Assembly (NCBI RefSeq): GCF_002086115.1
Contig: NZ_MVHJ01000001.1
Coordinates: 310,001 to 374,000 of the forward strand
Direction of reading: 5' to 3'
DNA length: 64,000 nt
Origin: Mycolicibacterium bacteremicum
GTDB taxonomy: Bacteria; Actinomycetota; Actinomycetes; Mycobacteriales; Mycobacteriaceae
Position numbers and translations under genes: made by a program. Below, piece after piece: positions 26,252-34,695 of the stretch; position 1 is the stretch's first letter; the number at the start of each line of letters is the position of its first letter. The notes below the pieces were generated by a model. It was not told the origin of the DNA, did not search any database, and saw only the letters and a list, made by a program, of their open reading frames with translations.

Positions 26252-27532
26252 TCATGTCGGGATCTTCTGCGCCAGATCGAGCACGGTGACGGTGTCGGTT
26301 CCGGTTTTGCGCAAACGCTCCGACGAACGGAATCCGAGGTCGACGTCGGCCGCCTGATCCCGCAGCGCCCCGACGGTGAGACGGTCCTTCGGGAAGTGGG
26401 AGAACATATCGAACGAATAGAGTCGCAATGCGTTCTCATGCGTGATCTTGTCGATGTCGCGATCCGACACTCCGTTCAGGTAGGCGGTCAATGTTTCGGG
26501 CGCCACCGGCCAGGTCGAATCGGAATGCGGGTAATCACACTCCCACGTGATCATGTCCAGGTTGAGTTTGTCGCGGCTCTCGATTCCGAAGCCGTCGTCG
26601 ATGAAGCACAGCGCAATCCGGTCGAGGAACACCTCGCTGGGCAACCTGTCGCCGAAGTCCTGGTGGGTCCAGGCGCGGTGCATCTTGTACACCCGGTCGA
26701 CCCGTTCCAGGAAGTAGGGCACCCAGCCGATTCCGCCTTCGGACAGCGCGAAGGTGAGATCGGGGAACTTGCGCAGGGTCGGCGACCAGATGAGGTCGGC
26801 GGCGGCCTGGACGATACTCATCGGTTGCAGGGTCATCATGGTGTCGACCGGGGCATCGATGGACGTGATCACCACCGAGGAGGAGGAACCGATGTGCAGG
26901 TTGACGATGACATTCTCGTCACTACAGGCCTGCCAGAACGGATCCCAGTGCGGGTCGTGCAGCGAGGGGTAGTTCAGCTTCGTCGGGTTCTCCGAGAAGG
27001 TGACGGCGTGACAACCCTTCTTGGCCACCCGGCGCACCTCGTCCGCCATCAGTTCGGGATCCCAGATGGGCGGCAGCGCCTGGGGGATCATCCTGCCGGG
27101 GTAGGTGCCACACCATTCGTCGATGTGCCAGTCGTTGTATGCACGTAGGACAGCCAGGCCCAGATCCTTATCGGCGGCGCGGGCGAAATACTGACCGCAA
27201 AATTGCGGATACGACGGGAAGTTGAGTGCGGCGGCAACGCCGTTGGCATTCATGTCCCGAATGCGTTCGTGGATGTCGTAGCACCCCTCGCGGATCTCGG
27301 ACAGCTTGGTCGGCTCGGCGCCGTACTCATCCGGTGGCCGACCGGCCACCGCATTGAGACCGACGTTGGTCGCCTCCTGCCCCTCGAAGACCCAGGCGTC
27401 GGTGCCGTCGGGCCGCTGGATCAACTTCGGCACATCGTCTCGGTACTTGGCGGGGATGTGGTTGTCGAACATGTCCGGCGGTTCGACGAGGTGGTCGTCG
27501 ACCGAGACCAGGACGAGGTCGTTCATCTGCAT
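26252..27532 (-). CDS. Amidohydrolase 2 family (TIM-barrel metal-dependent hydrolase/decarboxylase)
   Basis: Protein of 426 aa. It opens with VLVSVDDHLVEPPDMFDNH, the DxH-type metal motif of the ACMSD/amidohydrolase-2 group. Later parts include NLHIGSSSSVV, a metal-His region, LSEGGIGWVPYFLERVDRVY, and the C-terminal MITWECDYPHSDSTWP with Asp and His expected at the metal site. Members hydrolyse or decarboxylate cyclic or carboxylated substrates; they often sit in mycobacterial lipid/steroid-type catabolic clusters. ATG with AAGGAG 7 nt upstream. First gene of a minus-strand operon from the shared promoter at 27571-27599, followed by tandem-TetR 1. Confidence 0.87.
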   Translation of the reverse strand: MQMNDLVLVSVDDHLVEPPDMFDNHIPAKYRDDVPKLIQRPDGTDAWVFEGQEATNVGLNAVAGRPPDEYGAEPTKLSEIREGCYDIHERIRDMNANGVAAALNFPSYPQFCGQYFARAADKDLGLAVLRAYNDWHIDEWCGTYPGRMIPQALPPIWDPELMADEVRRVAKKGCHAVTFSENPTKLNYPSLHDPHWDPFWQACSDENVIVNLHIGSSSSVVITSIDAPVDTMMTLQPMSIVQAAADLIWSPTLRKFPDLTFALSEGGIGWVPYFLERVDRVYKMHRAWTHQDFGDRLPSEVFLDRIALCFIDDGFGIESRDKLNLDMITWECDYPHSDSTWPVAPETLTAYLNGVSDRDIDKITHENALRLYSFDMFSHFPKDRLTVGALRDQAADVDLGFRSSERLRKTGTDTVTVLDLAQKIPT

Positions 27533-27570
27533 CTGGTGGCTCCTTCGCTGTGTGGTGCGCGCTGTGTTCG

Positions 27571-27600
27571 ACAGTAGAGTGGAACAGATATTTGGTCAAC
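27571..27600 (-). promoter_or_regulatory. Shared promoter/operator A (amidohydrolase operon)
   Basis: On the minus strand: TTGACC (27599-27594), 17 nt, TACTGT (27576-27571), a good SigA-type promoter. Its spacer contains CCAAATATCTGTTCC. The block 27579-27600 is identical over 22 bp to 41440-41461, far beyond chance in a 64-kb window. The conservation covers the -35 and spacer but not the -10, so it marks a regulator site and not merely a promoter. The rest of the 27533-27802 gap shows nothing further. Confidence 0.75.
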
Positions 27601-27802
27601 AGCTTCCAGAGTGGATCCGCCTCGCCCGCGCTGATCGATGTCTCTGAACTTGGATATGTACGCTGCACAACAACGTGACTGCGTGCCGGAGCCGGCTCTC
27701 GACCGGCCGCCCCGGCGCCGTGTGCGATACGCAGGTGGAACACGATTTAGGTAGCACTTCGGAGGTTGCGGTGACGCAGGCCGAGGCCGTGCGAGTACCA
27801 CC

Positions 27803-28873
27803 TCAGTCGAATACGTTGCGTGGCAGAGTGTTCGGCAAATCCAATGAGGTCAACAGACCCGCTTTCGCGTCCACGACATAGGGGATCGCGTTCACCACCC
27901 GCATGGCGGTGGCGGCCATCGCAGCGGCACCGGCGCCGTGTCCCTGATCATCCCCGAGTGTCATCTCACAGTGGACGTCGGGCTCGCCGTCGATATCGAC
28001 CCGGTAGGTGGCATCGGTAGGCGCGCTGGGCCAATCGGGCGCGACGTCACGCGACATCCGGATGATGTGCACCAGGACGATCGCCTCCCGCCCCTTGATG
28101 ACACCGACCGCACGGGTACGGACCGCACCGCAGGTGCCGGCCGGGATCGTCCCGAAGGCGACCTCGATGTCGCGGTCGGTCAACCGGCGGTCCAGCGTGC
28201 CGCGGATCTCCTCGATGTCGGCACCCAGCCCCGCGGCGATCAGCCGGATCGGGGCGTTCCAGACCATCTCGATGAAGCCCGGCGTCTTGAGCAGCGGTTC
28301 GAACTCCAGTGGGCGACCGAAACCCATACCGTCCATCATGACGTCGGCCACCGGATAGTGGTCGTTGAGCGAGATCTCGGTCGCCGTGATGGTGCGGATC
28401 GTCTTGGACTGCGTCGACAGCACCAGGGCCAGCTGGTCGGATCCGAAACCGGGGAAGACGCCGGATACGTACAACGACGAATCACCCTGCTGTGCAGCCG
28501 CGGTCAATCGGTCACGCCATTCCGGGAGGAAGTACGAGGGCGGATGGAGCAGGCTGGTCGAGGTCGTGGACACCACGTTGATACCGGCGGCAAGGAATCG
28601 CTCGTAATCCGGCAGTGCGCCTGCGTCGCGTTCGGGGCCGCTGGCGGCATAGACCACGCAATCCGGCCGCAACGCCATCAGAGCGTCGCCGTCGCGCGTG
28701 GCGGCCAACCCGATCGGTGGCCCGCCGGCCAAAACGCCGGCATCCCGGCCGTCCTTGTCCGGGTTGTGCACCCAGACCCCGACCAGTTCCATGTCCGCCC
28801 GGCGGTGTACCGCGTCCACTGCGATCCCGCCCACACCACCGGTCGACCACACCACGACTCGTATCGGTGCCAC
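27803..28873 (-). CDS. DapB-like/2,4-diaminopentanoate dehydrogenase-like NAD(P)-binding oxidoreductase
   Basis: About 356 aa. The Rossmann motif VVVWSTGGVGGIAVDAV is at the very N-terminus, followed by LVGVWVHNPDKDGRDAGVLAG, typical of the mycobacterial proteins annotated as dihydrodipicolinate-reductase N-terminal-domain proteins with a DAPDH-type C-terminus. The true substrate is unknown; lysine synthesis is unlikely. AGGAGG lies 9 nt before the GTG at 28873, which is the start used here; an ATG at 28891 would instead overlap the stop of the upstream gene (ATGA). Part of one minus-strand transcript with the LLM oxidoreductase. Confidence 0.82.
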   Translation of the reverse strand: MAPIRVVVWSTGGVGGIAVDAVHRRADMELVGVWVHNPDKDGRDAGVLAGGPPIGLAATRDGDALMALRPDCVVYAASGPERDAGALPDYERFLAAGINVVSTTSTSLLHPPSYFLPEWRDRLTAAAQQGDSSLYVSGVFPGFGSDQLALVLSTQSKTIRTITATEISLNDHYPVADVMMDGMGFGRPLEFEPLLKTPGFIEMVWNAPIRLIAAGLGADIEEIRGTLDRRLTDRDIEVAFGTIPAGTCGAVRTRAVGVIKGREAIVLVHIIRMSRDVAPDWPSAPTDATYRVDIDGEPDVHCEMTLGDDQGHGAGAAAMAATAMRVVNAIPYVVDAKAGLLTSLDLPNTLPRNVFD

Positions 28874-28887
28874 GTCCACGTTCCTCC

Positions 28888-29868
28888 TCATACGTTCCGA
28901 CGGGCGGTCTGCACCGCGTCGACGGCGAACTCCAGATAGGGCCAGGCGCGCTCCGGCGGCAGGCCGGCACACAGCGGTAGCAACGGCAGCGGTCGACCGG
29001 CCCTAATCATGTCGGCTGCCTGCTCGACGGTCAGCACCCGGTACGGGCTGCCTGCGGCACGCAACTGGGTGACGTTCTCGGCGCGGGAGATGCTGGCCAC
29101 CGAGTCGTCCGCGGGGCGGTAGGACGCCGCCATCCGCGCGTCGTGCAGCAGATGCGGTCCGAGGTCGTGCCAGGCCGCATCGACGTCCTCGGCCACGAAC
29201 ACCACGGTCGGGACACCGGCCGCCGGCAACTGGACATGACCGGGACGCTGCCCGTACATCCGACACGCCTGCTCGTACCGGTCCAGCAGTCCGGGAGCGT
29301 CGGTCTGCGCGATCAAACCGAGACCGTGCCGCGCAGCGCGGTCAGCGGCCGCGGCGCTGCCACCGGCGATCAGGATCGTCGGACCGCCGGGGCTGCCGGC
29401 GGCGGGGGAGACCCGTATCCGACGCCCATGGTGCACCATGTCATCGCCGCGCAAAAGTGTCAGCAGCAGCGCGAGATTCTCGTCCGCGATCCGGCCGCGG
29501 CGGCGCATGTCCACGCCCAGCTGTTCGTACTCCTCGGCACGGTGCCCGACGCCGACGGCATAGCTGACGCGTCCGGCGCTGATCAGATCGAGCACGCAGA
29601 TCTCCTCGGCCAGCCGGACCGGGTCCCACAGCGGCAGGACCAGCGCGGCGAGCAGGATGCCCAGCCGCTCGGTGCGGGCGGCGATCGCCGAGGCGAGTAC
29701 CAGGGGTGCGGGCAGATGATTGTCCGTCGTCGCGTGATGTTCGGACAGGATGGTGAGTATCGCGCCGCGGGACTCCGCCCAGGCGCACATGTCGAGCGCG
29801 GCCGGATACAGCGTGCGGCCGGCTGCGCCGAACACAGGCGCGCGCATGTCGAAGCGGAGCGTGAACAT
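28888..29868 (-). CDS. LLM-class (luciferase-like) flavin/F420-dependent oxidoreductase
   Basis: TIM-barrel luciferase-like protein of 326 aa. Typical blocks are DMCAWAESRGAILTILSEHH, LAALVLPLWDPVRLAEEICVLDLISAGR (read in parts) and VGVGHRAEEYEQLGV, followed by ILIAGGSAAAADRAARHGLG. Such proteins use reduced FMN or F420 for oxygenation or hydride transfer; which one cannot be told here. ATG start. It heads a two-gene minus-strand operon divergent from the mce operon, and a TTAGGTT-containing motif related to one before mceA lies about 40 nt upstream. Confidence 0.87.
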   Translation of the reverse strand: MFTLRFDMRAPVFGAAGRTLYPAALDMCAWAESRGAILTILSEHHATTDNHLPAPLVLASAIAARTERLGILLAALVLPLWDPVRLAEEICVLDLISAGRVSYAVGVGHRAEEYEQLGVDMRRRGRIADENLALLLTLLRGDDMVHHGRRIRVSPAAGSPGGPTILIAGGSAAAADRAARHGLGLIAQTDAPGLLDRYEQACRMYGQRPGHVQLPAAGVPTVVFVAEDVDAAWHDLGPHLLHDARMAASYRPADDSVASISRAENVTQLRAAGSPYRVLTVEQAADMIRAGRPLPLLPLCAGLPPERAWPYLEFAVDAVQTARRNV

Positions 29869-29907
29869 TTCTTCCGATCGTCGTCCCCGAGATGATATCC
29901 GCAGAGA

Positions 29908-29926
29908 CTAACCTAATTTTTGTTGC
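29908..29926 (-). promoter_or_regulatory. Variant island motif upstream of the LLM gene
   Basis: Read on the minus strand the site is GCAACAAAAATTAGGTTAG. It matches the plus-strand site before mceA (AATCAAACATTAGGTTG, 30044-30060) at 13 of 17 positions, in the same orientation relative to the downstream gene. The CAAA-AT-AGGTT core resembles, with a 1-nt gap, the CCAAAYATCTGTTCC operator elsewhere in the island. Confidence 0.4.
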
Positions 29927-30010
29927 AGACTACAAGAACAACCGAGCGCTGGTCGGCTCGGAAAATCGGCTTACACAGTGGTAAATAGCATTTCTCGCAC
30001 GCCCGCACCC

Positions 30011-30060
30011 TTGACCGTGCTGGCACGGGTTCTGTAACTTCCGAATCAAACATTAGGTTG
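30011..30060 (+). promoter_or_regulatory. mce operon promoter with overlapping variant motif
   Basis: TTGACC (30011-30016), 18 nt, TAACTT (30035-30040) form a SigA-like promoter; transcription would start near 30047, inside the motif AATCAAACATTAGGTTG (30044-30060). A protein on that motif would block initiation. The remaining part of the 29869-30132 gap shows no other feature. Confidence 0.5.
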
Positions 30061-30132
30061 CCATCCACGATTCTCGGCCGAGGGGATCTGGCCCGCCGTG
30101 GATGGCCCGAGATGTCGCCGGGAGGGACTGCC

Positions 30133-31323
30133 GTGCCGAGTCTGCTGTCACGATCGGTCGCCGGCATGGCGATGGTCGCTGCGGCGACGGTCGTCACTGC
30201 CATGGCCCTGACGGCGTTCCGGGGCGACTTCGACGACTCGGTCACGGTCACCGTGCTCTCACCACGCGCCGGTCTGGTGATGAACCCGGATGCGAAGGTC
30301 CAGTTCCACGGCGTCCAGGTCGGCAAGGTGGCAGCCATCGAGGATCGGCCCGGCGGGATGGCCGCCCTGCGCCTGGCAATCGAACCCGCACGGCTGCAGT
30401 CAATTCCGGCCAATGCCGTTGCCGATATCGCCGCGACGACGGTGTTCGGCGCCAAATCGGTACAGCTGCAGGTGCCGCCGGATCCCTCGCCACAGCCGCT
30501 GCATGCCGGGCAGGTTCTGCAGGCCGGGCAGGTGATGATCGAGATCAACACGGTTTTCGAACAACTGGTGTCGGTGCTCGCCACGATCCAGCCCGAAAAG
30601 CTCAACCAGACCCTCGGTGCCATCGCCGCCGCCACCGGCGGCAATGGCGGACAGGTCGGCCGGATGCTCGTCGACCTCAATTCTTTCCTTGCGCAACTGA
30701 ATTCACGGATGCCGGCCATCAACCGCCACCTGGAATCGTTACCGGAGGTGCTGCGCTCCTACGCGGACGCCGCACCGGCAATGATCGCGCTCGCCGATGA
30801 CGCCACCACCCTCGGCACCACCATCGTCGACGAGCAACAGAATCTGGACGCCATGCTGCTGGGCGCGATCGGGCTTGCCGACGTGGGAGAACAGGTACTG
30901 CAGGACAATCGCCGACCGCTCACCGACGCGCTGACGTTCCTCGCGCCGACCACCGAACTCACCAACCGGTACAACGAGGCGCTGCGCTGTGCGCTCAAGG
31001 GCATCACCCTGATGTCGACCAACCCACCGTTGAACGAGCCCGGCGTCGAGGTGCTCGCCGGATTCATGTGGGGTCAGGAACGGTACCGCTATCCGGAGAA
31101 CATCCCGAAGGTCGCGGCCACCGGTGGGCCGCAGTGCACGGACCTTCCCGACGTGCCCTATCAGAAGGTGCCACCCTTCGTGGTGACCGATGTCGGTGCC
31201 AACCCGTGGTCGTACAACAACCCCGGCATCGTCCTCAACGCCGACGGACTCAAACAGATCCTGTTCGGCGGCCCCCGCAACGGCCCGCCGCGCAACAGCG
31301 CACAGATCGGGCAACCCGGATGA
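30133..31323 (+). CDS. Mce family protein, MceA position
   Basis: First subunit of a mycobacterial Mce lipid-import complex, 396 aa. It has an N-terminal membrane helix (SVAGMAMVAAATVVTAMAL), then the MCE/MlaD domain (about residues 35-115: VTVTVLSPRAGLVMNPDAKVQFHGVQVGKV), and a long helical region. Residues after about 300 are Pro-rich and end in GPPRNSAQIGQPG. The GTG at 30133 is chosen because GGGAGG lies 7 nt upstream; an in-frame ATG at 30112 has no such site. ATGA overlap with the next gene. No yrbEA/yrbEB permease genes precede it, which is unusual. Confidence 0.9.
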   Translation: MPSLLSRSVAGMAMVAAATVVTAMALTAFRGDFDDSVTVTVLSPRAGLVMNPDAKVQFHGVQVGKVAAIEDRPGGMAALRLAIEPARLQSIPANAVADIAATTVFGAKSVQLQVPPDPSPQPLHAGQVLQAGQVMIEINTVFEQLVSVLATIQPEKLNQTLGAIAAATGGNGGQVGRMLVDLNSFLAQLNSRMPAINRHLESLPEVLRSYADAAPAMIALADDATTLGTTIVDEQQNLDAMLLGAIGLADVGEQVLQDNRRPLTDALTFLAPTTELTNRYNEALRCALKGITLMSTNPPLNEPGVEVLAGFMWGQERYRYPENIPKVAATGGPQCTDLPDVPYQKVPPFVVTDVGANPWSYNNPGIVLNADGLKQILFGGPRNGPPRNSAQIGQPG

Positions 31324-32336
31324 GCAGGCTGACAGTCAAACTCGGGGTGTTCACGGTCGTGATGGTGCTCCTGACCGCGGCGCTGTTCTTCGTGTTCGGT
31401 CAGTTCCGGACCGGCTCGACCCGGTCCTTCTCCGCGGTGTTCCACGACGTATCCCATCTGAGCACGGGAGAGAGCGTGCGCTTCTACGGGGTCAGGGTCG
31501 GCACCGTCGAGGACATCAGCATGCGGTCCGACAAGACCGTACTGGTGACCTTCACCGCCGACCGCGACGTGGTGCTGACCGACGGCACACGCGCCGTGGT
31601 CCGCTATCTGAACCTGGTCGGTGACCGGTATCTGGAACTGGTGGACGATCCGGGGTCCACCCGACTGCTGCCGCCCGGATCGCAGATCCCACCGGAACGC
31701 ACCGCGCCGGCACTCGATCTCGACCTGCTGCTCGGCGGCCTGAAACCGGTTGTGCAGGGGCTCAACCCGCAGGACATCAACGCACTGACCGCCTCCCTCA
31801 TCGAGGTGGTTCAGGGCCAGGGACCCACCATGGCTTCGCTGCTGTCGAATTCGTCGAGCTTCCTACAGACCATGGCCGACCGCAGCGCCACCATCACCGC
31901 CCTGATCGACAACCTGCGCGGCACGCTGGGCACGCTGTCGGCGCAAGGCCAGGATTTCAGCACGGCGATCGACCGGCTCGAGACGTTCATCACCGGCCTG
32001 GCCGCCGACCGCGAACCGCTCGGTACCGCGATCGAGGCGCTCGATCGCGGTACGGCGTCGCTGGCGGACCTGCTCGGCCGCGCCCGGGGACCGCTGGCGG
32101 GGACCGTGGATCAACTCAACCGGTTGGCGCCGGCGCTGGACGGCCAGAAAGACCTCATCGACACCGCACTGCAGAAGGCGCCGGAGAACTACCGCAAGCT
32201 CGTCCGCATCGGTTCCTACGGAAGCTTCGTCAACTACTACATCTGCTCGATGGCGGTGCGCGTCACCGATCTGCAGGGCCGCACCGCGGTCTTCCCGGTG
32301 TTCAAGCAGGAACAGGGCAGGTGCGTGGAACCCTGA
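31320..32336 (+). CDS. Mce family protein, MceB position
   Basis: Protein of 338 aa: membrane anchor LGVFTVVMVLLTAALFFVFG, MCE domain (SFSAVFHDVSHLSTGESVRFYGVRVGTVEDI) at about residues 35-115, and a helical tail. The C-terminal ATSVNYY-type end is here FVNYYICSMAVRVTDLQGR followed by FKQEQGRCVEP, with two Cys that may form a disulfide outside the membrane. By family it forms part of the hexameric MceA-F shuttle for lipids. Coupled to its neighbours by 4-nt (ATGA) and 1-nt (TGATG) overlaps. Confidence 0.92.
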   Translation: MSRLTVKLGVFTVVMVLLTAALFFVFGQFRTGSTRSFSAVFHDVSHLSTGESVRFYGVRVGTVEDISMRSDKTVLVTFTADRDVVLTDGTRAVVRYLNLVGDRYLELVDDPGSTRLLPPGSQIPPERTAPALDLDLLLGGLKPVVQGLNPQDINALTASLIEVVQGQGPTMASLLSNSSSFLQTMADRSATITALIDNLRGTLGTLSAQGQDFSTAIDRLETFITGLAADREPLGTAIEALDRGTASLADLLGRARGPLAGTVDQLNRLAPALDGQKDLIDTALQKAPENYRKLVRIGSYGSFVNYYICSMAVRVTDLQGRTAVFPVFKQEQGRCVEP

Positions 32337-33418
32337 TGCTGAAATACCGCGGGACGAAATTGATCCGGGCCGGCATCATCGGTGCGGTCCTGATCGCATT
32401 GGTGGTGGCCGTCGGCCTACAACCGCAACAACTGATCAACTGGGCAACCACGGTGCGCTATCAGGCCGTCTTCGCCGACGCCGCGGGGCTGACAGTGGGG
32501 AACACGGTCGCCGTCTCCGGGATGGATGTCGGGACGGTATCCGATATCGAACTCGGCCGTGACGGCGCTCTCGTCACGTTCAGCGCCGATGCCGACCTGC
32601 AGTTCGGATCGGACACCACCGCACACATTCGCACCGGCACGCTGCTCGGGCAGCGCGAACTGACGCTGGAAACGGCCGGACCGGGCACCCTGCGCCCGAT
32701 GTCGCTGATCCCGCTCGCGCGCACCTTCACCCCTTACACCCTGACTGATGCGGTCGGCGAATTGAGCGCGAACACAGCCGGAACCGACACCGCGGCGGTC
32801 AACAACTCCCTGGATGCCCTCTCGGCGACCCTCGATCAGATCGCCCCGCAACTCGGGCCGACGTTCGACGGGCTCAGCCGCATCTCACAGACCCTCAACC
32901 AGCGCGACCAGGCGCTCGGCGACCTCCTGCGCAGTAGCAACGCGGTCACCGAGATCATGGCCGGCCGCAGCCGGCAGGTGAACACGCTCATCCTCAATGC
33001 CGACGACCTGGTCGCCGTTCTCGCCGAACGGCGCTGGGCCATCGTCGAACTGCTGTCCCACGTCTCGGCGGTATCCCGCGAGCTGGCCGGATTGATCGCC
33101 GACAACGAGGCCGAGTTGGCGCCGTCGCTGGCCAAGCTCAATGCGGTGACCCAGGTGCTGCAGAAGAACCGCGACAACATCGCGACGGCTCTGCCACGGC
33201 TCGCGAAGTTCCAGATCACACTGGGGGAGACGGTCGCCAATGGACCGTACTACAGCGCCTACATCCCCAACCTCGATCTGCCGCCACTGCTGCAGCCCTT
33301 CCTGGATTACGCCTTCGGCTTCCGGCGCGGTGTGGACGCCGGACAACCGCCCGATGACGCCGGCCCGCGCAGCGAGTTCCCGTTCCCCTACAACGGAATA
33401 CCGGAGAAGCCGAGATGA
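32336..33418 (+). CDS. Mce family protein, MceC position
   Basis: Protein of 360 aa with N-terminal anchor IRAGIIGAVLIALVVAVGL, MCE domain (VRYQAVFADAAGLTVGNTVAVSGMDVGTVSDIEL) at about residues 38-118, and a coiled-coil-like helical segment. The C-terminus (PNLDLPPLLQPFLDYAFGF, then a Pro-rich tail) matches the MceC type. The ATG at 32336 overlaps the mceB stop by one base; the in-frame GTG at 32321 would extend into mceB and is less likely. ATGA overlap with the next gene. Confidence 0.92.
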   Translation: MLKYRGTKLIRAGIIGAVLIALVVAVGLQPQQLINWATTVRYQAVFADAAGLTVGNTVAVSGMDVGTVSDIELGRDGALVTFSADADLQFGSDTTAHIRTGTLLGQRELTLETAGPGTLRPMSLIPLARTFTPYTLTDAVGELSANTAGTDTAAVNNSLDALSATLDQIAPQLGPTFDGLSRISQTLNQRDQALGDLLRSSNAVTEIMAGRSRQVNTLILNADDLVAVLAERRWAIVELLSHVSAVSRELAGLIADNEAELAPSLAKLNAVTQVLQKNRDNIATALPRLAKFQITLGETVANGPYYSAYIPNLDLPPLLQPFLDYAFGFRRGVDAGQPPDDAGPRSEFPFPYNGIPEKPR

Positions 33419-34695
33419 CACGTCACCGGCGGCCGGTCACCGCCGCCACCGCGGCCGCACTCGTTGCATTACTGGTGGGGGCCGCATATGTGCTGGTGCA
33501 CCCACACTTCGCCGCCAGAACCATCAGCGCCGTGTTCGAAACGGCCACCGGGATCTACCCCGGCGACCAGGTGCGGGTGGCCGGCGTGCCCGTCGGCACG
33601 ATCAGCGCGATCCGGCCCGAGGGCACCCAGATCCGCATCGTCATGGATGTCGATGGCGACCTGGCGGTGCCCGCGGAGGCCAGAGCCATCGTGGTCGCCG
33701 AGAATCTCGTGTCGGCGCGTTTCGTGCAACTGGCCCCGCTCTACATCTCCGGTCCCACGCTGGCCGACGGTGCGACGATTCCACGCAGCCGCACCGCGGT
33801 CCCGGTGGAGTGGGACGAGGTGAAGACCCAGCTGAACCGGCTGGCAACCGACCTCGGCCCGCAGGGACAGGTGTCGACGACCGCAGTGGGTCGATTCATC
33901 GACAGCGCCGCCGACGCGCTCGACGGCAACGGAGCCACGTTGCGCCGGACGATCTCCGACCTCTCCGGTGCGGCAAATATATTCGCCGACAGCAGCGGTG
34001 ATCTGGTGGGCACCGTCAAGAATCTGCAGACCTTCGTCTCGGCGCTGCGCGACAGCAGTGCACAGATCGTGCAGTTCCAGGATCGGCTGTCGACCCTGAG
34101 TGCCGCGGTCGACGGCAGCCGTGGTGATCTCGATGCCGCCCTGACCGATCTGTCCGCGGTCATCGACGATGTGCAGCGATTCGTCGCGGAAACCTCCGGC
34201 GAAACGACCGAGCAGGTGACCCGACTGGCCGACGTCACCCAGAACCTGGTCGATCACCGGATGGACCTCGAGCAGGTCCTGCACGTCACGCCGACCTCAC
34301 TGGCCAACGCCTACAACATGTTCGATCCGCGCACCGGCGGCGCCAGCGGGGTCTTCGTCCTGAACAACATGTCGGATCCGAAGAGCTTCATCTGCGGCAT
34401 GGTGGGCGCCCTGGAGAACGTGACCGCGCCGGAGACCGCCAAACTGTGCGCCCAGACCCTCGGACCCGCGCTGGACCGGGTCAACTTCAACTATCTGCCC
34501 TTCCCGTTCAACCCGTTCCTCACCGCCGCTCCGTCACCGGGCAAACTCATCTACAGCGAGCCCGAGCTGGCACCGGGACAGCGCCCGACCCCCGCGGACC
34601 CACCGGCGCCATCGGTATCGGCCTACACCGGTGCGCCCGCAGACCCACCGACCACCATCGAAGATCTGCTGTTCCCCGGAGCACCCCGACCATGA
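33415..34695 (+). CDS. Mce family protein, MceD position
   Basis: Protein of 426 aa: anchor TAATAAALVALLVGAAYVLV, MCE domain (ISAVFETATGIYPGDQVRVAGVPVGTISAI) at about residues 36-115, a long helical region and a Pro-rich C-terminus (PPAPSVSAYTGAPADPPTT). The family block DPRTGGASGVFVLNNMSDPKSFICGMVGALENV (read in parts) is characteristic of MceD proteins. ATGA overlaps on both sides. Confidence 0.92.
   Translation: MTRHRRPVTAATAAALVALLVGAAYVLVHPHFAARTISAVFETATGIYPGDQVRVAGVPVGTISAIRPEGTQIRIVMDVDGDLAVPAEARAIVVAENLVSARFVQLAPLYISGPTLADGATIPRSRTAVPVEWDEVKTQLNRLATDLGPQGQVSTTAVGRFIDSAADALDGNGATLRRTISDLSGAANIFADSSGDLVGTVKNLQTFVSALRDSSAQIVQFQDRLSTLSAAVDGSRGDLDAALTDLSAVIDDVQRFVAETSGETTEQVTRLADVTQNLVDHRMDLEQVLHVTPTSLANAYNMFDPRTGGASGVFVLNNMSDPKSFICGMVGALENVTAPETAKLCAQTLGPALDRVNFNYLPFPFNPFLTAAPSPGKLIYSEPELAPGQRPTPADPPAPSVSAYTGAPADPPTTIEDLLFPGAPRP

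Noticed and set aside
29869..30132. Hidden or degraded yrbE genes before mceA
   Set aside because: The gap is only about 260 nt and holds promoters; no permease-like hydrophobic frame is present on either strand.
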